A DNA stretch of 64,000 bases, taken from positions 1-64,000 of the forward strand of contig JAUYTV010000024.1 of the NCBI GenBank assembly GCA_030694985.1, given 5' to 3'. Below, piece by piece: positions 61,892 through 64,000 of the stretch. A program made the translations under genes and the position numbers. Every line of letters starts with the position of its first letter. Within the stretch, counting starts at the first letter, position 1. Source of the DNA: Methanoregula sp. Lineage in GTDB: Archaea; Halobacteriota; Methanomicrobia; Methanomicrobiales; Methanospirillaceae. The notes under the pieces were generated by a model. That model was not told where the DNA came from and did not search any database. It saw only the letters and a list, made by a program, of their open reading frames with translations.

Positions 61892-64000
61892 CTAAGTAAA
61901 CCGGTATGCTCCTTTCGTTACGATAATTTCGAAGCGGGCACCTTTGCCGGGTATGCCGTTCTCGTTGATCGTGATACCGGTAATTGAAAGAATCTCTCGT
62001 GATAAAAAGAGCCCAAGACCGGTGTTTTTCCCAAAACCCCGGGTAAAGAGGCGTTTTTTGTCTTTATCTGAAATCCCTGTACCATCATCCTCACAGACAA
62101 GCGTTAGATGACCATCAGATTCCTGTGATGAAATCCTTATGGTCTTCAACTGGTCACCCCCGTAACGGAGAGCGTTGTCAATCAGGTTGTAGAACACCTT
62201 TTCAAAAAGTCGATCAGCAAAAATTTCGAGATCAGTGCGGTCAACGTCAACACGGATTTTTTGTACCGGGATCATCGTTAGCGCTTTTTGAATGCTTGCA
62301 TTCACGTTCTGCCATGTGGGAGCCGTAACACCCAACTCCTGGTAGTCTCTTGTAAAGGTGATCTGGTTCTGGATGGCATGTGCGGCGAGTTGTTCTTTTT
62401 TGATGTACCCTGAAAGAATTTCGGGTTTGTCAATTACTTCCTGTGACAGTTCGAGATACCCTTTGAGCACCATCAGTTGGTTGAGGATGTCGTGTCGGGT
62501 GATACTTGAGAGTAAATTTATCTGCTTGTTTGCCTGCCGTAATGCATCTTCGGCGCGTTTGCGCTCTGTAATGTCCCGTATGGAAAGGAGGATTGAAGGT
62601 GCCTTGTGAAAATTAATTACTTTTCCAATGCTTTCCACCCAGAATTTGTTTCCTTTTGATGAGATTGTATTATATTGTGCAAGGTATGCATCGTGACCCT
62701 TAGAAACCTGCATAAAGTCATAAATAGCATTCTCCCGGGACTCCGGTGCAATGAATTCAAGTACATTCCTGCCAACAAATTCTGTAGAGTAATCAGCTTC
62801 TATCAAGCGAACCGCTGCGCGGTTATTAAAAAGGATAGTTCCCTGAAAATCAAGGATCAGGATGCCGTCAAGGGCATACTCAACAAGAGAACGGAATTTC
62901 TCCTCGCTCTCAAGCAATGCTGTCTCAGCCTGCTTGCGTTCGATCTCCGCAGAAGCTTTCACGGCAATAATCTCCATGATCTCCTGCATTGATGGGGAAG
63001 ATTGGATCGGACTACGGAAAAGTGCACAGAGGATCCCACAAACCTGTCCACTGGAATTCCGCAGGGGTGCTCCGATGTATCCCCGGATATTGAGCTCTAC
63101 AAGGTCTTTGCTCTCCGGGAAGAGCTTGATGGCATTATCGGGATACAGGCAGAACCCCCGCTCTGCGACATTGTCGCAGGGTGTGCCTTTGAGGGTGTAG
63201 GTAAAATCAAAAATCTCCTTTCCGTCAAGAAGCATGGACAGGACTTTGACCGTCTGGTTGTCCGGCTGAATCTCACCAACCATGACGCAATCAGCTCCCA
63301 GCCAGGAACTGAGATTTTCTGTAATTTTCCGGAAAGAATTGTGTCCGGTTGAACCAACCATACTCCAGACTATTGCCTGGAAAGCAGACTCCGTGGCCTT
63401 GCGTTCAGTGATATCTGAGAGGAGGACAAGGACTGCTGCTCGCCCTTTCCATGAAATCCGGCTTGCACTGATTTTCATCCAGAATACTGATCCGTCTTTG
63501 GATATTATCCGGAATGAGTAGTCTTCTTTCAGAGGTTCTCCCAAAAGACGCTGTTTGTGTTGTTCTGCAACTAATGTACGGTCGTCAGGGTAAACAAATT
63601 CCAGGAATGATTTTTGCGAAAGTTCTTCCAGTGTATACTTGCCAATCTGTTCGAGTTTTGGGTTTGCAAAGCATATCCTTCCATCCTGGATTACAAAAAT
63701 AGCCTCATTTGCATTTTCAACCAGCATCCTATACCGGTCTTCACTCTCCTGCAGTGCTTCTTCTGCTCTCTTCCGGTCAGATATGTCAACAAAGGTCTCG
63801 ATCAAAACCTCCTGATCGTTCAGGTTCGCCCGGGTAACTGACTTGATGATGTTGATCTGTTCACCAGAAGTATTCAGCAGGATTCGTTCGGACTTGTCAA
63901 TGTGCATCCCTTTGTCTGAGATAGGACAATGACCATTTGCTGTCGGACAGATGAAATTATGGCAGATTTTGCCAAGAACATATTCGGCTGAGGCGCCGAA
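61892..64000 (-). CDS. Multi-PAS/GAF sensor histidine kinase (5' end outside window)
   Basis: The frame is open to the right edge and continues beyond; at least 702 residues are here. In order: end of a PAS domain with a Cys-rich stretch (CHNFICP...GHCPISDKG, residues just before the ATG at 63907) and DKSERILLNTSGE; a PAS-PAC (ESEDRYRMLVENANEAIFVI ... SDITERK); a GAF (RKITENLSSWLGADCVMVGE); a third PAS; then RHDILNQLMVLKGYLELSQE (H-box) and HATPase (NLIDNALRYGG, DDGTGISDKDKKRLFTRGFGKNTGLGLFLSREIL). The kinase is of the methanogen-type PAS-rich family, likely cytoplasmic. The signal is unknown; no response regulator is beside it. Confidence 0.88.
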   Translation of the reverse strand, partial: FGASAEYVLGKICHNFICPTANGHCPISDKGMHIDKSERILLNTSGEQINIIKSVTRANLNDQEVLIETFVDISDRKRAEEALQESEDRYRMLVENANEAIFVIQDGRICFANPKLEQIGKYTLEELSQKSFLEFVYPDDRTLVAEQHKQRLLGEPLKEDYSFRIISKDGSVFWMKISASRISWKGRAAVLVLLSDITERKATESAFQAIVWSMVGSTGHNSFRKITENLSSWLGADCVMVGEIQPDNQTVKVLSMLLDGKEIFDFTYTLKGTPCDNVAERGFCLYPDNAIKLFPESKDLVELNIRGYIGAPLRNSSGQVCGILCALFRSPIQSSPSMQEIMEIIAVKASAEIERKQAETALLESEEKFRSLVEYALDGILILDFQGTILFNNRAAVRLIEADYSTEFVGRNVLEFIAPESRENAIYDFMQVSKGHDAYLAQYNTISSKGNKFWVESIGKVINFHKAPSILLSIRDITERKRAEDALRQANKQINLLSSITRHDILNQLMVLKGYLELSQEVIDKPEILSGYIKKEQLAAHAIQNQITFTRDYQELGVTAPTWQNVNASIQKALTMIPVQKIRVDVDRTDLEIFADRLFEKVFYNLIDNALRYGGDQLKTIRISSQESDGHLTLVCEDDGTGISDKDKKRLFTRGFGKNTGLGLFLSREILSITGITINENGIPGKGARFEIIVTKGAYRFT

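Noticed and set aside
1-64000. CRISPR arrays or regular spaced repeats
   Set aside because: No repeat-spacer array seen; the only regular spacing is the two-copy 32-bp repeat at 3834-3872.

Overview
This 64 kb window comes from a hydrogenotrophic methanogenic archaeon, most likely of the order Methanomicrobiales (a Methanoregula-like organism; the genus is an inference). The evidence is formylmethanofuran:tetrahydromethanopterin formyltransferase, a methanogenesis marker 14 ATPase, archaeal DnaG, archaeal-type glycyl-tRNA synthetase, Hef, ether-lipid genes (geranylgeranylglyceryl phosphate synthase, CarS, a tetraether-synthase-like radical SAM protein), GatCAB, UPF0147/UPF0058 proteins, and TATA-type AT-rich promoters. 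Genes are densely packed on both strands and mostly housekeeping; there is no CRISPR array, rRNA or intact prophage.

Layout. 0-0.6 kb: edge of a tyrosine recombinase gene, divergent from an EFR1-type ferredoxin that has lost its flavodoxin half. 0.6-2.5 kb: a fused N-carbamoylputrescine amidase/agmatine deiminase. 2.7-5.3 kb: a small membrane protein/HTH regulator pair behind a perfect palindrome, an acetate transporter with a long repeat-bearing leader, and a DUF6790-like membrane protein. 5.4-5.8 kb: remnant of an IS200/IS605-type element. 5.9-13.3 kb: methyltransferases, pirin, nitroreductase, a PEGA surface protein, a 41-aa zinc ribbon, UPF0173 hydrolase, and an HTH regulator. 13.6-15.1 kb: ftr overlapping a formyltetrahydrofolate cyclo-ligase homologue. 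15.4-19.4 kb: GlyRS and Hef. 22-27 kb: TrmJ, GGGP synthase, and topoisomerase I, the last gene of an operon with an asparagine-synthetase-like protein and GatCAB (24.3-31.2 kb), followed by tRNA-Leu(UAA). 33.5-43 kb: pyrC, DnaG, alanine dehydrogenase family, Tes-like/CarS, pyrE, purD, argF. 43-54 kb: marker 14 protein, argG, two duplicated cupredoxin-like lipoproteins around a PKD surface protein, carB and carA. 54-64 kb: ferritin-like protein, glutaredoxin plus FTR-rubredoxin, Kup, AI-2E family, TrkH and TraB proteins, and a multi-PAS sensor kinase running off the right edge.

Functional themes are arginine/pyrimidine/purine synthesis (carAB, argF, argG, pyrC, pyrE, purD), ether-lipid synthesis, amide aminoacyl-tRNA formation, redox/disulfide chemistry, and potassium uptake.

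The most noteworthy non-coding signal is at 34.92-35.09 kb, between pyrC and a UPF0235 gene. Two hairpins there each end in an ACA box one base after the stem, have 14-15 nt between the top of the pocket and the ACA, and share the same kink-turn-like motif (GGTGA...TGATCC). This is the architecture of an archaeal double-hairpin H/ACA guide RNA. All start-codon revisions, motif readings and family calls were made by eye without database searches.
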